Shown: piece after piece, positions 12,175 to 24,892 of the stretch
Layout of the letters: the number at the start of each line of letters is the position of its first letter
How positions within the stretch are numbered: position 1 is the stretch's first letter
Source of the DNA: Lunularia cruciata
Taxonomy: Eukaryota; Streptophyta; Marchantiopsida; Lunulariales; Lunulariaceae
Assembly (NCBI GenBank): GCA_948567375.1
Contig: OX419761.1
Span: 39,248,501-39,312,500, forward strand
Direction of reading: 5' to 3'
DNA: 64,000 nucleotides
The notes under the pieces: generated by a model
What the model was told of the DNA's origin: nothing
The model's input: only the letters and a program-made list of their open reading frames with translations
Databases searched by the model: none
Translations under genes and position numbers: made by a program

Positions 12175-12709
12175 TGATGGAGATAATCTTTCAACTTATG
12201 GATAAACTATCCAAGAGGGAGGTAGTGAAACCCAAGTGGCTCCTAATCCAAAAAAATGTAAGGGGATAACATCCATAGATGTGGTTGAGAGCAAGTTTGA
12301 GAAGGGAGAGTGCTCAAACTCCAAGGGTTTTAATTTGGAGCTTTTGGCACAAGAGAAGAAGAGAGCTCGTTTTGCAGAGGATGTTCACTCTTCTCAAGGA
12401 TTTACTCCAAGCAAGGATACTCCTATGTCTAATAGGAGCACTTTCACCTCAACACCATCAACAACAAAGACTCCAAGGAAGAAGTTGGGGATGGAGGATT
12501 TCTTGATTTCAAAGCAACTGTGGAACTACAATGTGTTGGAGGATGTTGGTAGCCACAAGGCTAACATCATAGTGGGCCAATTGATTGCTTTGAACCCTAC
12601 CTTGAGAAAAGAGCTTAGAGGTGGTTTGAGTTTTACAAGGAGCAAGAGGAAGAAGAAGGCAAAAGCTCCAGTATCAATGGGAGTGGTGGATGCCAAGCCA
12701 TCACCATAG
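12175..12709 (+). pseudogene. B1 gag remnant (C-terminal part)
   Basis: A deletion joins the spacer after ORF1 to the C-terminal half of gag, so the capsid part and the zinc knuckle are missing. What remains is the lysine/serine-rich tail (KKLGMEDFLISKQLWNYN, then IALNPTLRKELRGGLS) also seen in B2. It ends at a TAG (12,707-12,709) at the codon where B2 has TGA, before the protease. Confidence 0.82.
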
Positions 12710-13267
12710 GAGGCTTGTGAATATGCCTCTAAGATTGATGTGAGAGTGAATGGTCACAACATCAAGGATGCATTGGTTGATGGAGGATCAGCAATAAATG
12801 CTATGTTAGAAAGGTTGATGAAGAAGTTAGGTATGATACCATTGAGACCTTCAAAATTTGTGGTAAGCATGGCAAACAAGCAACAAGTTTGACCAATAGA
12901 GGTGATGGATAAAGTGGTAGTTTCAGTTATGGGAGTTCAAAATCTCATGACTTTCCAAGTCTTGAAGGATTCAAGCTATGACTCACTTCTTGGGAGGCCA
13001 TGGTTGAGAGCAGCACGTACAATTGATCGATGGTACAAAGGGTACTTGAGGATTGGGGCATCAAACCATAGAGTCACAATTCTTGTGACTAACACCACCA
13101 ACACTTCACATTCAGATACACCATCTTCTGATTATTGGGAATCAGATTCTGAAGGAGGAGCTTCAGGTGAGGACACAAGCATGGAAGAGGAGACTTCCAC
13201 GGAGGAGGATGAATCTGAATCTGATTCAGATGTGTATCCTTTGTGTGCTATGGACTTTGCACCATAG
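12710..13267 (+). pseudogene. B1 protease with acidic linker
   Basis: Retropepsin with active site LVDGGSAINAM (Asp-Gly-Gly-Ser in place of Asp-Ser/Thr-Gly), then LLGRPWLRA. A strongly acidic Ser/Glu/Asp linker (EEETSTEEDESESDSD) leads towards RT. A TGA at 12,891-12,893 and the terminal TAG at 13,265-13,267 interrupt it. Confidence 0.83.
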
Positions 13268-13276
13268 CCAGAGGTT

Positions 13277-14745
13277 TTGAGGGACCCAAATAAATCACCA
13301 TTGACACTTGAGGAGATAGAGAGAAGGTTAGCTACCCTCAAGTATGGCCCAAATATTACCAAGGAGGAGAAGGTGAGATTTGAGGAGATTTTCCGCAAGT
13401 TCATCCATGTTTGCTTTCAGTTACAAGGATTTGAAGGAAGTTACCTTGGAGGAGCACAAGATAGAGGTGGAGTCACATGCAAGACCAATCTGCCAAAAGC
13501 AACGTAGCATTAGCCCACCAATATCTTTGGTTGTGAAAGAGGAGATTGATAAGCTCAAGGAAGCCGAATTTATCTTTGAGGTGGAGAATTCAGAATGTGT
13601 GTCTCCAATTATCATTGTGAAGAAAAAGAATGGCAAGCTTCCGGTATGTGTGGATTACAAGAAACTCAATGTTGTTACCAAGAAAGACTACTACCCATTT
13701 CCATTCATTGATGAGATCTTGGAGGAGGTTGCAAGCCATGAGACGCATAGTTTTGGAGATGGTTATAGTGGATATAACCAAATCAAGATTGCACCAGAGC
13801 ATCAACAACTCACCACATTCATCACACCTTGGGGAACTTATGCTTTCAAGGTCATGCCTTTTGGGCTTTGTAATGCTCCAACCACATTCCAAAGGTTCAT
13901 GAACAAGGTATTTGACCCTTTCATTGGGAAATTTGTGAGAGACTTCATTGATGACTTTTGTGTCTATGGGAGCAAGGAGGAGCACTTTGAGCACCTAATC
14001 AAGGTCTTGCAACGCTTGGATGAGGCAAATGCATCACTCAACCCAAAGAAGTGCATTTTTGGATGTGAAGAAGGTCTACTTTTGGGTCACATCATCTCCA
14101 AGGATGGAATAGCAGTTGATCCTAAGAAGGTGAGGAAAATCTCAGATCTTCTATTCCCTTCAAGCTTGACAAAGTTACGCCAATTCTTGGGGATGGTTGG
14201 ATACTATAGGAGGTTCATCTTCTCATTTTCCAACAAGGCTTATGCATTGACCAACTACATGAAGAAGAGTGTAGATTACATGGTGATTTTGGAAGACAAG
14301 GAGGCTCTCAAAGCTTTTGAGGAGTCAAGCAATCCCTTGTTGTACCTCCAATTCTTGCTAAACCTGATTGGAGTAAGCCTTTCATCCTCTATACTAATGC
14401 TTCTAATGTAGCTATAGGATTCACTCTTAGTCAATTAGACCAAGATGGGCGTGATCATCCAATAGCTTATGCTAGTAGGTAGATGGTTTCAATAGAAAAG
14501 AACTACTCTGTCATGGAGAGAGAAGGGTTGGCAGTGATCTTTGGTCTCAAGAAGTTTAGACACTACTTGATTGGAGGGAAAGCCACCATTGTCACCAATC
14601 ACAAGGCTTTGAAGTACATCTTCAACAAGCCTAATGTTGAAGGGAGACTAGCAAGGTGGATGATACTCTTGTCTGAGTATGACTACACCATTGAGGATAG
14701 GCTAGGAAAGAAACACGTAAATGCTGATTTGTTAGAGGAAGGCCC
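13277..14745 (+). pseudogene. B1 reverse transcriptase and RNase H
   Basis: RT reads LPVCVDYKKLNVV, VMPFGLCNAPTTFQRF and the catalytic RDFIDDFCVYGSKEE (13,938-13,982), a Tat/Athila-type FIDD motif. RNase H follows with MEREGLAVIFGLKKFRHYL and ALKYIFNKPNVEGRLARW. Frameshifts near 13,410 and 14,330 and stops at 14,409 and 14,480 break it. A deletion at about 14,733 removes the RNase H end and linker seen in B2 at 55,637-55,798. Confidence 0.88.
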
Positions 14746-14825
14746 TTGCAACAAGATCTAGACCTTACACAATGGTGGAGGATATTCTTTTTCACCAAGG
14801 AGTAGATGGTCTACTTTGAAGAGCA

Positions 14826-15936
14826 GTGGGTAAGGAAGATTCTATCCTACTTATAAAGGAGTTTCATGAAGGTTTAGTGTGTGGAAGACACTTTGCAGGA
14901 AAGGTGAATGATTTCAAGATTCTAGATACAGATTACCATTGGAGAGGAATTTTCAAGGATTGTCTTGATTATTGCAAAACTTGTCATGTTTTTCAAGCTT
15001 TTGCTAGAAAGTCTACATCCACTCCACCACTTAGATCAATTCCATTGCTAGGACCTTTTGAGAAGTGGGAAATTGATTTTGTAGGTCCTCTCAATAGAAC
15101 TCCGAGGAACAATTGGTACATTGTGGTAGTTACTGATTACCTTACTAAGTGGATTGAGGCTAGACCATTGAGGGACAAAAATGAAGATGAAGTTGGTAGA
15201 TTTCTATATGAATGCATTATCACTAAGTTTGGATGCCCTTTGGAGTTTGTTTCTGATAGAGGAGGAGAGTTTATAGGAAGCATTACTACAGCCATGCTAT
15301 GACATTTCTCTATCACACATAGAGTAAATACATCCTATAAGCCAAATTCCAATGGCTTGGCAGAGAGAACCAATCAGACCTTGTGCATGATGTTGGCCAA
15401 AGATGCAGAATTGAGGGGGCTAAACATCATTAGGACAAGAGGATTCATGCAGTTTTATGGGAGTATAGGAGAACCATGAAGACTTCCATGGTGTATTCTC
15501 CATTTCAGTTGGTATATGGTATTGATTCTACCTTACCTATTCACTTTGATCTTCCTACCTTCTAAAGCATTCATAGGAGATTGAAGAAAGCACAAGGAGG
15601 TGATGCAAAGAAGTCAAGGAAGGAACAACTCATGGAGTTGGAAGAGGCAAGAGCAGTTGCTATGGTTTGAGTGGAGCAAGCCCAAAGGAAACAAAAGGAG
15701 AGCTATGACAAGAGGCAAGGCAAGAAGAAGGTAGAGCCTTTCAAAGAAGGTGATTGGGTAATGTTGTTTGATTCCATTTGATTCAAGAGAGTGAAAAATA
15801 AGTTTTTGCCTAAGTACTTTGGACCTTTCAAAGTAGAGAAGGTGTGGGGAAATTACACCTATGATCTCAAGGAGTTGGGAGGAAGACATTTTGATAGGAT
15901 TAACCATGATAAGTTGAAGATGTACCATAGAAAGTA
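14826..15936 (+). pseudogene. B1 integrase
   Basis: Zinc domain (HFAGKVNDFKILDTDYHW, CKTCHVFQ with the last Cys of CxxC lost to Phe), catalytic core with WEIDFVGPL, VSDRGGEF and NGLAERTN, so all three catalytic acids are present. The C-terminal domain ends KLKMYHRK before a stop, with no chromodomain. Stops at 15,300 and 15,563 and a one-base loss near 15,412 disable it. Confidence 0.87.
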
Positions 15937-15985
15937 GAGAGACCTTCACTTTGAGGACAAAGTGAAAACTTAGTCCGGGGGTAAA

Positions 15986-16678
15986 TGTAACACCCATTTG
16001 TGCATGTGTGTGGTATTGTGATATTTAGCTTGGTATTACAAGTACTTGAGAGATATTATCTATATAGAGATAAAGGATGGTTCTACATTAGTCATGATTA
16101 GCTAGAGTTAGTCATAGCTAAGATAGAAGGGACCTTACTTTAGAGGAGGTGGAAAAGATGAGCACCACTATTTTGGATTTTAGTGTGTTGACTTGGTATT
16201 ATTCCTAGGTGTTTGGCTTTGAGGAAAGATTTGAGAACTCTTGGGCCCGCAAGCCTTTTTGCTTTGGATTATTCTATAGTCCAAGGATAGCCCATGTGAA
16301 GGAATCCTTGACTTAGTGGTTGGGTCAAGATAGGATCACATGATAGTGGAATATGCCCATGTGAATGGATATTCCTTTCTACTTTTTGTCTTTACTTGAC
16401 TTTTAGCCTAGTAACTTGAGTCACTCCAATAATTAGTAACTTTGGTGCATAACTATTTCACAAGTATATAAACAAGGGGTGAGGAGGTACTCATCATCTT
16501 TTCATTTGCAACTATCTCTCTCTCTCATTGAGTTCTCTAGTGAGCAATATCTTGAGTCTTGGAGTGTTAGCCAAGGAGGAGTTTGATGGAGTTGGGGTTC
16601 CTTGCCTTCTTAGTCCATGGTGCGCAACCATAATAGCCATCAGAGGTTCATCCTGAGTGAGAGACAGGCCGGCTCACA
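15986..16678 (+). repeat. 3' LTR of B1 (693 bp)
   Basis: Starts TGTAACACCC after the polypurine stretch TCCGGGGGTAAA and ends GGCCGGCTCACA. It contains a TATA box (TATATAAA, 16,465-16,472) and a CT-rich tract just downstream. Confidence 0.93.
16465..16472 (+). promoter_or_regulatory. TATA box of a family B LTR
   Basis: TATATAAA is followed by a TC-rich tract, the layout of a plant pol II core promoter. The same box is present in the other family B LTRs, for example at 57,530-57,537. Confidence 0.6.
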
Positions 16679-16682
16679 GGAC

Positions 16683-17899
16683 CCATTTTACAACTTTTAT
16701 TTTATCCTTGTCTGGTTTGATGGGTCTTCCAATCCTTATCATCTTGCACAATCTCCTTGTTTTCTTTGCATTATGAGCTATTACCAATGAATAGATCTAG
16801 GAACTATAGATTTTTGCTTTGCTTGAGCTCAGCTCAGCTCCTCTAGAGTAAAAATGATAGAGTATCAAAAAAAAAATCAAAATACTGTTTTTTGATCAAC
16901 CAAATAACTACAACTTTCTCTCTTTGAGCTCAGCTCCTTTGGTGTGCAAATGAGAAAACATGAATAATGGAGTATTATTGATAGTCCAAAGAGAACATGC
17001 CCTATTGCAGATTGGATGAACTCTGTGGGAGGAGCAGATAGTGATTTTTATGGATGGATGAAATACTCTATTTATGTGATGGTTGCAAACCCTTACAAGT
17101 AGAGACTTTAGCAAGAGTAGCCATCCAACCATAACAACAGCAATCATCACTACCACTATCAGGGGCAAGGAATACTACTATGACTATGGCTATCGTTTGA
17201 TGCATTTATACCCTTAGTTGTAGAGATTTGTATCTATGTTAATCAAAATGCTGATTTCCATTAATAAGTTCCTCTTAGAGGAGAGGAGTTATGGTTGTTT
17301 TGCAAACTATGTTTACCTCTTATTTAAACAAAGAGTCTCCATCACTCATAGTGATTGAGACTTAGCATTAGGTCTTTATAGACTAGCAATGGCAATAAGA
17401 ACTCCCATAAAATCTAGGACAATACCCCATCTCAGACACTCAGATGCTATTGGGGGATCTATGTCTCCCTTTAGTTACTTTCATTTTTCCCCCTTTTGCA
17501 TGGGTCTTTGGCTTTCTTCTTGGGCCTTGGGCTTACTATTCCCTTATGCGGTTCTTAGGGCATTGTAGTCCTTTTCATTTTTCTTCAGAGTATATATATT
17601 ATTTGGCTCGTATGCCAGTTGCATTTTCTATATACTTATGTAGGTATAATATCTTAACAAGAACATTACTTTCCAATACAGAGCCGTAATAGAGAGCGGA
17701 CCGATCATGAGGAACGAGTGATACATTGGACCATGTGGCATGAGATTTGTTAAGTCTTTCTGCAAACTTGGGGTGCCGGTAATTATATTCCAAAGTTGGG
17801 GTACTGTTAAATCCTTCTCTACAATTTGGGGTACCAGTCAATCGAAATCCCAAATAAGGGATTGTGCTAAAGTTCTTCTTTGAATTTAACACTTAAATT
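16683..17899. other. Interval without recognised gene; degenerate 30-bp repeats at the end
   Basis: No protein family is recognisable. At about 17,762-17,885 four degenerate units of about 30 bp share the core CAAANTTGGGGTAC. A hydrophobic ORF at 17,444-17,689 has no coding support. Confidence 0.5.
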
Positions 17900-19135
17900 C
17901 TAGGAATCTCGAGGAGATCCCAAAAACTCAACACAACCAAGATACATATTTCTGGACACCGGCTTTCGCCACATGAAGCAATTCTACGTCCCGCACATCT
18001 GGATGTTTCTAGATATGTAGCAGATTGCTTGCGCAGAAACAGCTACTGAAAGCGTATTAAGAGCAGTTTAGCTGCAGCGAAACACAGTCGATTTCCCCGG
18101 ACAACAAAATGACGTGAACTCCAGAACTTTCATCTAACAAAGAAGAAAAAGGTTTCAATCACCTTCACTTTGTATACAAGCACGGTGAACGATCAAGCAC
18201 TTTCTGATGTTCCCGCGCTTAAATTTATATACACCACAAGTGTGAGCAGTTCACTATGTCTGAATTCATGCTTGTCTGGGTACTTGTACTTCTTCTCCTT
18301 TCTTCTTCTCTCCAAGATTCCATGACAGTTTCACAAATTTTTTTACATGTTTCAAGCTGTTCACGAAGGCATTGAGAAGAAAATACGACAGAGACTCACA
18401 ACGAGTCTAACCCCCTCCAGACGATGGCACAGTAATTTGTTAACCTTTAGAGAGACAAATGGGCGACCGCGTAGAAAACACGAAGACCTTTAGACGCAAC
18501 AGAATGTATGCGTCTTATGCAGAATGTAAATTAACACGGGACTTCAGTTACTGATTATGTACCGATTAAATTGTAATGTGAGAATTCGAGGCTTTACATG
18601 ACTTTTTCCTTTAGGAAAAGTCTTTCCGGTACCCGTAATGGGATAATTCATGTCATGTCATGGTCCAAGAAAGATCCCAGAAAGCATTTATCTTCCATCA
18701 TTTGCCCAGGTAATGAATTGAGATCTCTTCGTCTTCCAGTATTTCCAATCACGCGAGAACTAACCTGGACGAACTCGAGTTTTACCTACAATCTACTTCA
18801 CTTCGCCATATCAACTTCGCAAAGCAGCTCCACGTACCTCCAGAACATGGCTCATTCACCACCTGGCGGAACTGGACTGCATAAAGAGTGTTAGAAAGCG
18901 TCAGTATCCAGTGTAACAGGACACGTTTCCCTGACAGTGCCGTCCCAAGTGCAGACGACCTTAATAGCGATTATTGTCGGGTTACCATCAACCTTGTCTG
19001 CACTTCCGTAGAAAAGTTCTAACATACCTTTGTTTACGGTCAGTGCACTTCCTAAGAAAAGTTCTAACATATACCTTTGTTTATTGTCAGTTTAAGATGT
19101 GAGTTCGGGAGAGATGTGAGAGGAAAGATATACAT
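17900..19135. other. CpG-richer island, probably host low-copy DNA
   Basis: The composition changes: CG dinucleotides, rare in the retroelements, are frequent here, and no retroelement motif is found. Contents include a short ORF with signal-peptide character (18,268-18,375), an unrecognised 98-codon ORF at 18,598-18,894 and a 45-bp tandem duplication near 19,000-19,090 (CACTTCC at 19,001 and 19,046). The right edge, where E1 material begins, is not sharp. Confidence 0.5.
18268..18375 (+). CDS. Short ORF with signal-peptide-like N-terminus
   Basis: The ORF encodes 35 residues and starts MLVWVLVLLLLSSSLQ, a short hydrophobic core typical of a secretory signal peptide. A TATA-like TATATACA lies upstream at 18,226-18,233. 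It could be the first exon of a lost secreted-protein gene; the GH35 pseudogene further along the same strand would fit, but nothing links them. It could equally be chance. Confidence 0.25.
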   Translation: MLVWVLVLLLLSSSLQDSMTVSQIFLHVSSCSRRH

Positions 19136-20499
19136 TTTATGAGTGCTCTCTAGCATATAGCACTTGAAGCGAATTATAGAGTCTGATTGTTTTTCAATTT
19201 GGGTTCCATTGGTACCTAGATTGAAGACTTGGGAAATTTGAATAGAAAGTTATGTAGATTTTTAGATTTTTTAGGGTTTAGAGTGATATTATACATTGAG
19301 AAGGATGTGTCTAGAATTTTCATTTCTAATCTCCTTTTTTTCATGATTAAGTCCGTGTGAATTTAATTAAAAAAAATTTGATATGAAAATTGAAAGTTAT
19401 GAGAATTTATAATTGTTAGGGTTTGGAGAGATTATATTTTCTCATGAGAGTTGGGATGTGGAGGGTTGTGGTTTTACAAATATGAGAGATATGGAAAGAA
19501 ACATCATTTGTTGCTTTCATTATTCTTGTGCTAGCCATAGTTACACCTCCCCAAGTGGGGTCGCCTAGAGTGGCTTGGGATACACCATGCTCAATGTGTC
19601 ATTGATACTTAACCTTGCAGGGGGCAAAGACCCATATGGGAAGGATACAAAAGGACTATGATTGGACCACTTGGGATGCTCACATGGGGTGAGCGATAGA
19701 TTATGCACACTTCCTCTAACCTTTTGTTGACCTTTCTAGGGATACCGGTTGAGTCGTGTGAGTGGTTTGCTTCTTAGGTGGGTTGCATTTTGGGGTTATT
19801 TGAGACTAGTTTTCTATATCCAAGTCTATTCCATAGACTATCCCGTACACTCCATAATGAGGCTAGATAGGCTTTTTGCCCACCACTTGATCACTTGGCT
19901 TGTGATCCTTTGGATTAGTTAGCTTGGAACCTGTTCCTCTTACTCCCTTGATGGTGTCTCCGTTATGCTAGAGAAGGACATGTAGTGCACAAACTAGTGG
20001 CAGCTAGATTTCATTGATTTTGAGTAAGGGATTGGGTGGCCCTAAAGGAGGAGTCTATTAGGGCTGCACATTTTAAGAGACAAGTTTTGCCACATGATAC
20101 CATAAAGTCCACTTGATTATGATGGTGTAGGACACTAGATCAGGCGGGAGAGTTTAGTAGAACAACACAAGCACTACACCCTTTGTTTATGGCTAGTCTT
20201 ATTGATGAGACTACTTTTCTCTACCCTCACTACATACTATGGTAGGAGAGAGATTACTGCTAGAGGTATTAGATTATTAGCTTGAGTAGCCTTTATGACT
20301 TGATAGGTTGCTTTTTCATAAGCATTGTGCATTGCCCCTCACCTTTCCTCAAGAGGCTTGTCAGGGATGGTATATGAGCATCTTAGAGGTTGCTTTTAGG
20401 CAGATGATTCTTCTAGTGGTTTTATTGAGTTGTTTCAAGTGGCTACAATAATAGCAAGAGGAGATATTCATATGTTTGTTATTGGGTGTTAGGTGCTAG

Positions 20500-21570
20500 T
20501 CTACTTCTTGTGATGAAGAAGGACATAGGGGGCATCAGACCAATTGCTATTGGAGAGATCTTTTGTGTTTGGTCAGCCGTACCATTGTCTTTCAGCATCA
20601 TTCTCACTTTTGACAACACCTCAGTCCACATCAGTTTGGAGTAGCTACACTTGGAGGTTGTGAGACTATATCTCTAAGCACTAGGGCACTCCTAGATATC
20701 CATCTAGAGTGGGTCATCCTACAAGTGGATGTTGAGAATGCTTTTAATAGCATCTTACAAGCATCCATTTGTAGAGAGCTTAGAAAGGCTAGTGGATCCT
20801 TGGCGATTCTTATTTCTTTTGTGCGATCTTTTTACAACTCTCTTACTTTGCTTTACTACCAACACTGTTGCTCATAGGAAGGAGTCACCATCTTGGAGTG
20901 AATTATTGATACACATCAGGGAGATTCTTTAGAGGGACCCTTATTTGCCATGGCTCACCTTTGAGCTCTCGTACCTACTACTTTGACCATGCTAGGTTAT
21001 ATATTTCCATCCTTAGTAGATGATACACACTCCGTGTGCCCTATATATCAAATTAGGCAGAACTTTGACCATGTGACTATCGAGCTACATCTAGTAGGGT
21101 TGAGAGTCACGGTGTCAAAGTGCAAGGCATGGTCCCCTTTAGGTATCCCTTCCCACCTTGAGCTTCCAAAGAGATGTATCACATCTATAGATGGACTACA
21201 TGTTCTTGCCAATAGGATTCAAGGATTTGTCACACGCTTCTTAGATGCTGCACTTAGAGAGGATGTTCTCCATGTGGATGAACTTACATTACTAGGAGAT
21301 ACGTAGTTGACATTTGGTATACTCTCCTCTAGTTTTGATCGTTGACCAACTTACCTCCTATGCATAATTCCTCCCTCCTTGACCTTCTTATCAAATAAGA
21401 GAGCCTTTGATAGGACAATTATAGGAGTCATTTGTGATATTATTAGACCAAGGACATTTGACTGTGTGATAGGGGATTTGGCACATAGACAAACATCTCT
21501 ACCGATCTTGTATGGAGGAGTTGGTTTGCTATCTATAGAGGAGGCAACACCTATAGCATTTTTTGGGTAG
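20500..21570 (+). pseudogene. E1 reverse transcriptase domain
   Basis: Palm motifs in order: GGIRPIAIGE; the metal-binding block with VDVENAFN; and LVDDTH, equivalent to the F/YxDD site. They are broken by stops and frameshifts between 20,720 and 21,300. After the palm come a thumb-like segment and the block DLAHRQTSLPILYGGVGLLS (21,475-21,534). The order and lack of LTR-element motifs indicate a LINE-like or other non-LTR RT; I cannot name the clade. Confidence 0.72.
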
Positions 21571-21979
21571 TTGAGCTCTCTTGGCACCCCCACTTTCCTC
21601 TCATTTTGTGGTTGTTGATAGGCCGGTTTTGGAGACTTGTGTGACAAAGGTGGAAGAGGGATTTTTTTCTCTCCATATTTTATTGCGGCAGATAGTGAGA
21701 GATAGTGTATCCCCATGGGCATGCAAGGACCTTTCCATCTTTTGCTTCACTATCGTTAGATTGGACTAGAGGTTTACAATCTTCCTTGATGGAGCGATAG
21801 TGTCAACATATGCTACATTCTCTCTTAGTTGACTCATCCATTCCTCATGCTACTAGAGCACATCTTTGCTCTTGCTCTGGCAAGGGTCCGAGCTCTTGGA
21901 TCCTAGCTTGGCCATGCATTAGGGTATTTTGACTTGCACCAACTACTTTCTCTACAATGATGAGGTTTTGATTAGGTTT

Positions 21980-22401
21980 GGTTCACCCATCTGCATCTTC
22001 ATTATTCACTTGTGAGTGTTGGTCTACACTAGATGCAATAGCAATCCATATAACATTATGTCCTTTTGGAGGACAAAGGATAGCTACCCATGATGCTTTT
22101 AGGGACATAGTGTTTGCTATGGCATGAGAGAGTGGATACTTGGCTTGAAAGGAGCGGTCGTATGCTTTGCAGATGACACATGTCAAGGCAGACTTACACT
22201 TGAGTCCGAGATGATCAGGTGATAGTAGCAAATGTCATGGTTATGGACCACCCTACTTGTGATATAGTTTCGGAGGGAGTGATTACCCATCCCCTTGGGT
22301 GGGCAGCAAGTGCAACATCAGCTCACAAGGTCTCCAAGTATAGGGGTATGCAGCAAGGTCATCTCCTTATTCCTCTAGCCTTGAGTTATATGGAGCGATA
22401 G
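21980..22401 (+). pseudogene. E1 downstream domain, function unknown
   Basis: On the plus strand 22,080-22,400 gives HDAFRDIVFAIA, VIANVMVMDHPTCDIVSEG and KYRGMQQGHLLIPLALSYME over broken frames. In related RT proteins of this type an acidic D-x-V-x-D-P block followed by a Lys/Tyr block and a hydrophobic E-containing strand follows RT, which would suit a restriction-like nuclease fold. That is an inference, not a match I can prove. Confidence 0.35.
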
Positions 22402-22770
22402 ACTCAATGATGGACAAATTTGTCAAGTGCACGAGAGCTTATCATGTTAGGCACCGAGGGTACCACTCTCACTCTCATACTTTGTAATATATTTTAGATC
22501 GCATGTGTCCATTACTCTATAGATGGCACTGGCCGGTGCAATCCATAGGAGAGCAATCACACTAGGTGATGTTTCTTAGGATGCTCCCGTTGATTGTAGA
22601 CTATACCGACTTGCATAACTCGTTGTTTGTAGACTATACTGACTTGGGTAACTGGGATATCTTAGGTGCATTAGGGCAAATTTCTTGTATTGACTCTATT
22701 GGGGCTTAGCCCCATTTTACTTATTTTGTCTCACCCTTGGAGGGCCTGATGGGGCCTTCCCATCCTTTCT

Positions 22771-24892
22771 GTTTTCTCCGCGGGCGCCCTTTTACCTTTG
22801 TTCATATGGAGAATGCTCAGCTCATCACCATCTAACCTGACCACGTTAAAACCAAACTCTAAATCTTTGCGGTCCAAACTAACACCCGTAGCTCGGTTAC
22901 ACGGAACTCGTCATCAATACGATACATTGCAATCGAGGCACTCCCTTTGTTTTGCAATGGGGCTAGACAAATTAGCCAAGACTGAAATGAATGCAAGACA
23001 ACCATCTTTGCCGAGGGATGACCGTAGAGAAAGCACTCTCAGTGTTTTAAGTACCCGGATTAATTTTCAATAATCGGACTCACACACGTCAATCAGCTGT
23101 ATGAATTTGATTCGCAGCTCAAATTAACTTCCGCTAGAGGAGGGTCCCTCCTCAATACCTCGGAGAAGTATAGTAGATTCCCAAAACGATATTGAATAGA
23201 TTCAGATTAAATAACCTGCTTCCTGATATAATTCATTTTAACCAGGCGATAGCACCTGAGTAAGCGAGATGAATTAAACTGCCAATTTCTGAGCTGTTAC
23301 AATCGATACAACACAGGGAGTTCTAATTTGTTACTAGGCGGATGAGTGAAATTCGAGACCCGCTCCCAATCTACAGTAAATAATGCATCGTGCCATAAAA
23401 AGAGACCCGTTACGGTTTTCTTCACGTCAAGATTTGCATTCGGTATATGAGAGACATTCACGTCAGGAAACTCATCTGTCTTTTAGTTTAAAGTGGCAAT
23501 CCCTAGTATATAGATTTGTCCTTATATACTTGAACTTTAACGGATGGTTCATTGCAATAACATTTTGGGTACCCAATATGTCTAATGTTGAATTGGATGA
23601 GGGAATAGAATTTAATGGATGGATTACCGTTTCTTCAGGAATTGTCAACCACCACCCCTCCATCGTACCCGAAGCCACCCGAGATAGCTGAGTGGGCCAT
23701 ATTGAACTCAATTACGCCAATTTCATGGAACTTTCTCTCAATTTGTTTCATCCTCAAACATTATCGGATCGTCATTGTTCCATCTACGGTTTCCTTCATC
23801 GACGAGTGAATTTCGGTAGTGACCGACTATTCAATCCAGGGGTATAAACTTCCCCAGTGAACACAAGTTTTACTATTTGTGAGTTGCAGGATTCGTAAAT
23901 ATTGCATACTTTGTCGGTCTACACGTCTATTTGTCTGCTTTCGTGCCAATTATCATTTTCCTGAGTTAAATATTGTACAGGAATTCTATAGGAACCAACT
24001 CTTAATTGGACACGCAAACTACGTTAACCCTTCTCTCGGAACTGTTTCTATACGGAACTGTCATTCCTGAGTTTAACTTGACAGAACTCTTCATCCGCAA
24101 ATGTATCAATAGTTCATGGAGGATGGAGAGATCCACCTCGAGCCCATTGATTGATTTGTGTTACCAATAGTCGGACTCCGTTAAGTCATAATGCAGTCAC
24201 TTGATATAAAAATTAAGTCTTCGTCGAACGACCTAATAATGCAAGGGGATGGCGATTTCATAACGATCTGCAATATGGTAACGATATGATAACAAGGAGC
24301 TAGCGATATTTCTCTCTAGGAGCTGGTGCATCGCCAGAAGTACTGAGGCATGTAATTTGCCTACAATACGAGCTAAAATGCCCGCTGTCAAAGGTCATGT
24401 CATGTCGTCATCACTCGTAGGTAAGCTATAGCCGTAAACGCCACGAGTCAGACTACAGCCCATGCACGACTTTCAAACAGGAAATAATAAAACAAGCCAC
24501 TGACCATCAGGGTGACTGTGAAGAGAAGAAATGTCGACTCTAATATCGTACTAAACGCAGGAAGGATCTCATCCTTCTGAAGCTTAATGAAACCCGGCCG
24601 AGTCCGATCTGTCTGCATTCTCAGTGGTTTTTCTCCCGCTCTCACCGCAGACGTCGGAGTTTTGTCTCAATAAGAACATCAGAAACGACTGAGTATTAGT
24701 ACTGGCTACAGTCTATATATATTCTCAGTTCCAGATGTAGAGTTCCATACTGACAGATTGATTTGCAATGAACCTCGCCATCATGAATGTATCACGACTC
24801 TCGAGCTCCAAGGTGCCTTTGTCTCCTACAAGGGAAACTTCTTCAGTCCTCATTCTCTCGTTAGGCCACAGTGCTTTCAACTCTGTCAGCTG
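22771..24892. other. Second CpG-richer island, left part, no gene recognised
   Basis: CpG-rich low-copy-looking sequence continues up to the GH35 pseudogene. Open frames at 22,798-23,073 and 23,383-23,691 have no recognisable domain. No tRNA, rRNA or repeat is visible. Confidence 0.45.

Larger units (their letters stand above)
11476..16678 (+). mobile_element. B1, Tat/Athila-like Ty3/gypsy element with internal deletions
   Basis: A remnant of the 5' LTR (11,476 to about 11,567) joins internal sequence directly, so most of the 5' LTR, the primer site and the leader are deleted. ORF1, gag remnant, protease, RT, RNase H, integrase and a full 3' LTR follow. A 4-bp GGAC flanks both ends (11,472-11,475 and 16,679-16,682), so the outer ends are original. 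Compared with B2 it lacks the front of gag (B2 51,975-53,113) and a stretch between RNase H and integrase. There is no chromodomain; the RT motif FIDDF and the tRNA-Asp-type primer site of its sister B2 place the family near Tat/Athila. Confidence 0.92.
19500..22770 (+). mobile_element. E1, non-LTR-type reverse transcriptase element, degenerate
   Basis: From about 20,150 it aligns with E2 (28,366-30,174). RT motifs are scattered over three frames: LLVMKKDIGGIRPIAIGE near 20,505-20,560, VDVENAFNSI (20,727-20,756) and the catalytic motif FPSLVDDTH near 21,005-21,033, followed by GLRVTVSKCKAWSPLGIPS and LTLLGDT. No LTR, protease or integrase is associated. A further conserved-looking region at 22,060-22,400 (VMVMDHPTCDIVSEG, then AHKVSKYRGMQQGHLLIPLA) lies downstream of RT. 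The start is approximate. The 3' end near 22,770 is set by the return of CpG-rich sequence. Confidence 0.75.

Noticed and set aside
17444-17689. Hydrophobic 81-codon ORF as a membrane protein
   Set aside because: No homology recognised, no neighbouring coding context, and the hydrophobicity follows from T-rich sequence.
24448-24645. Minus-strand ORF with a transmembrane-like segment
   Set aside because: Only 65 codons, no motif or supporting context; probably chance.
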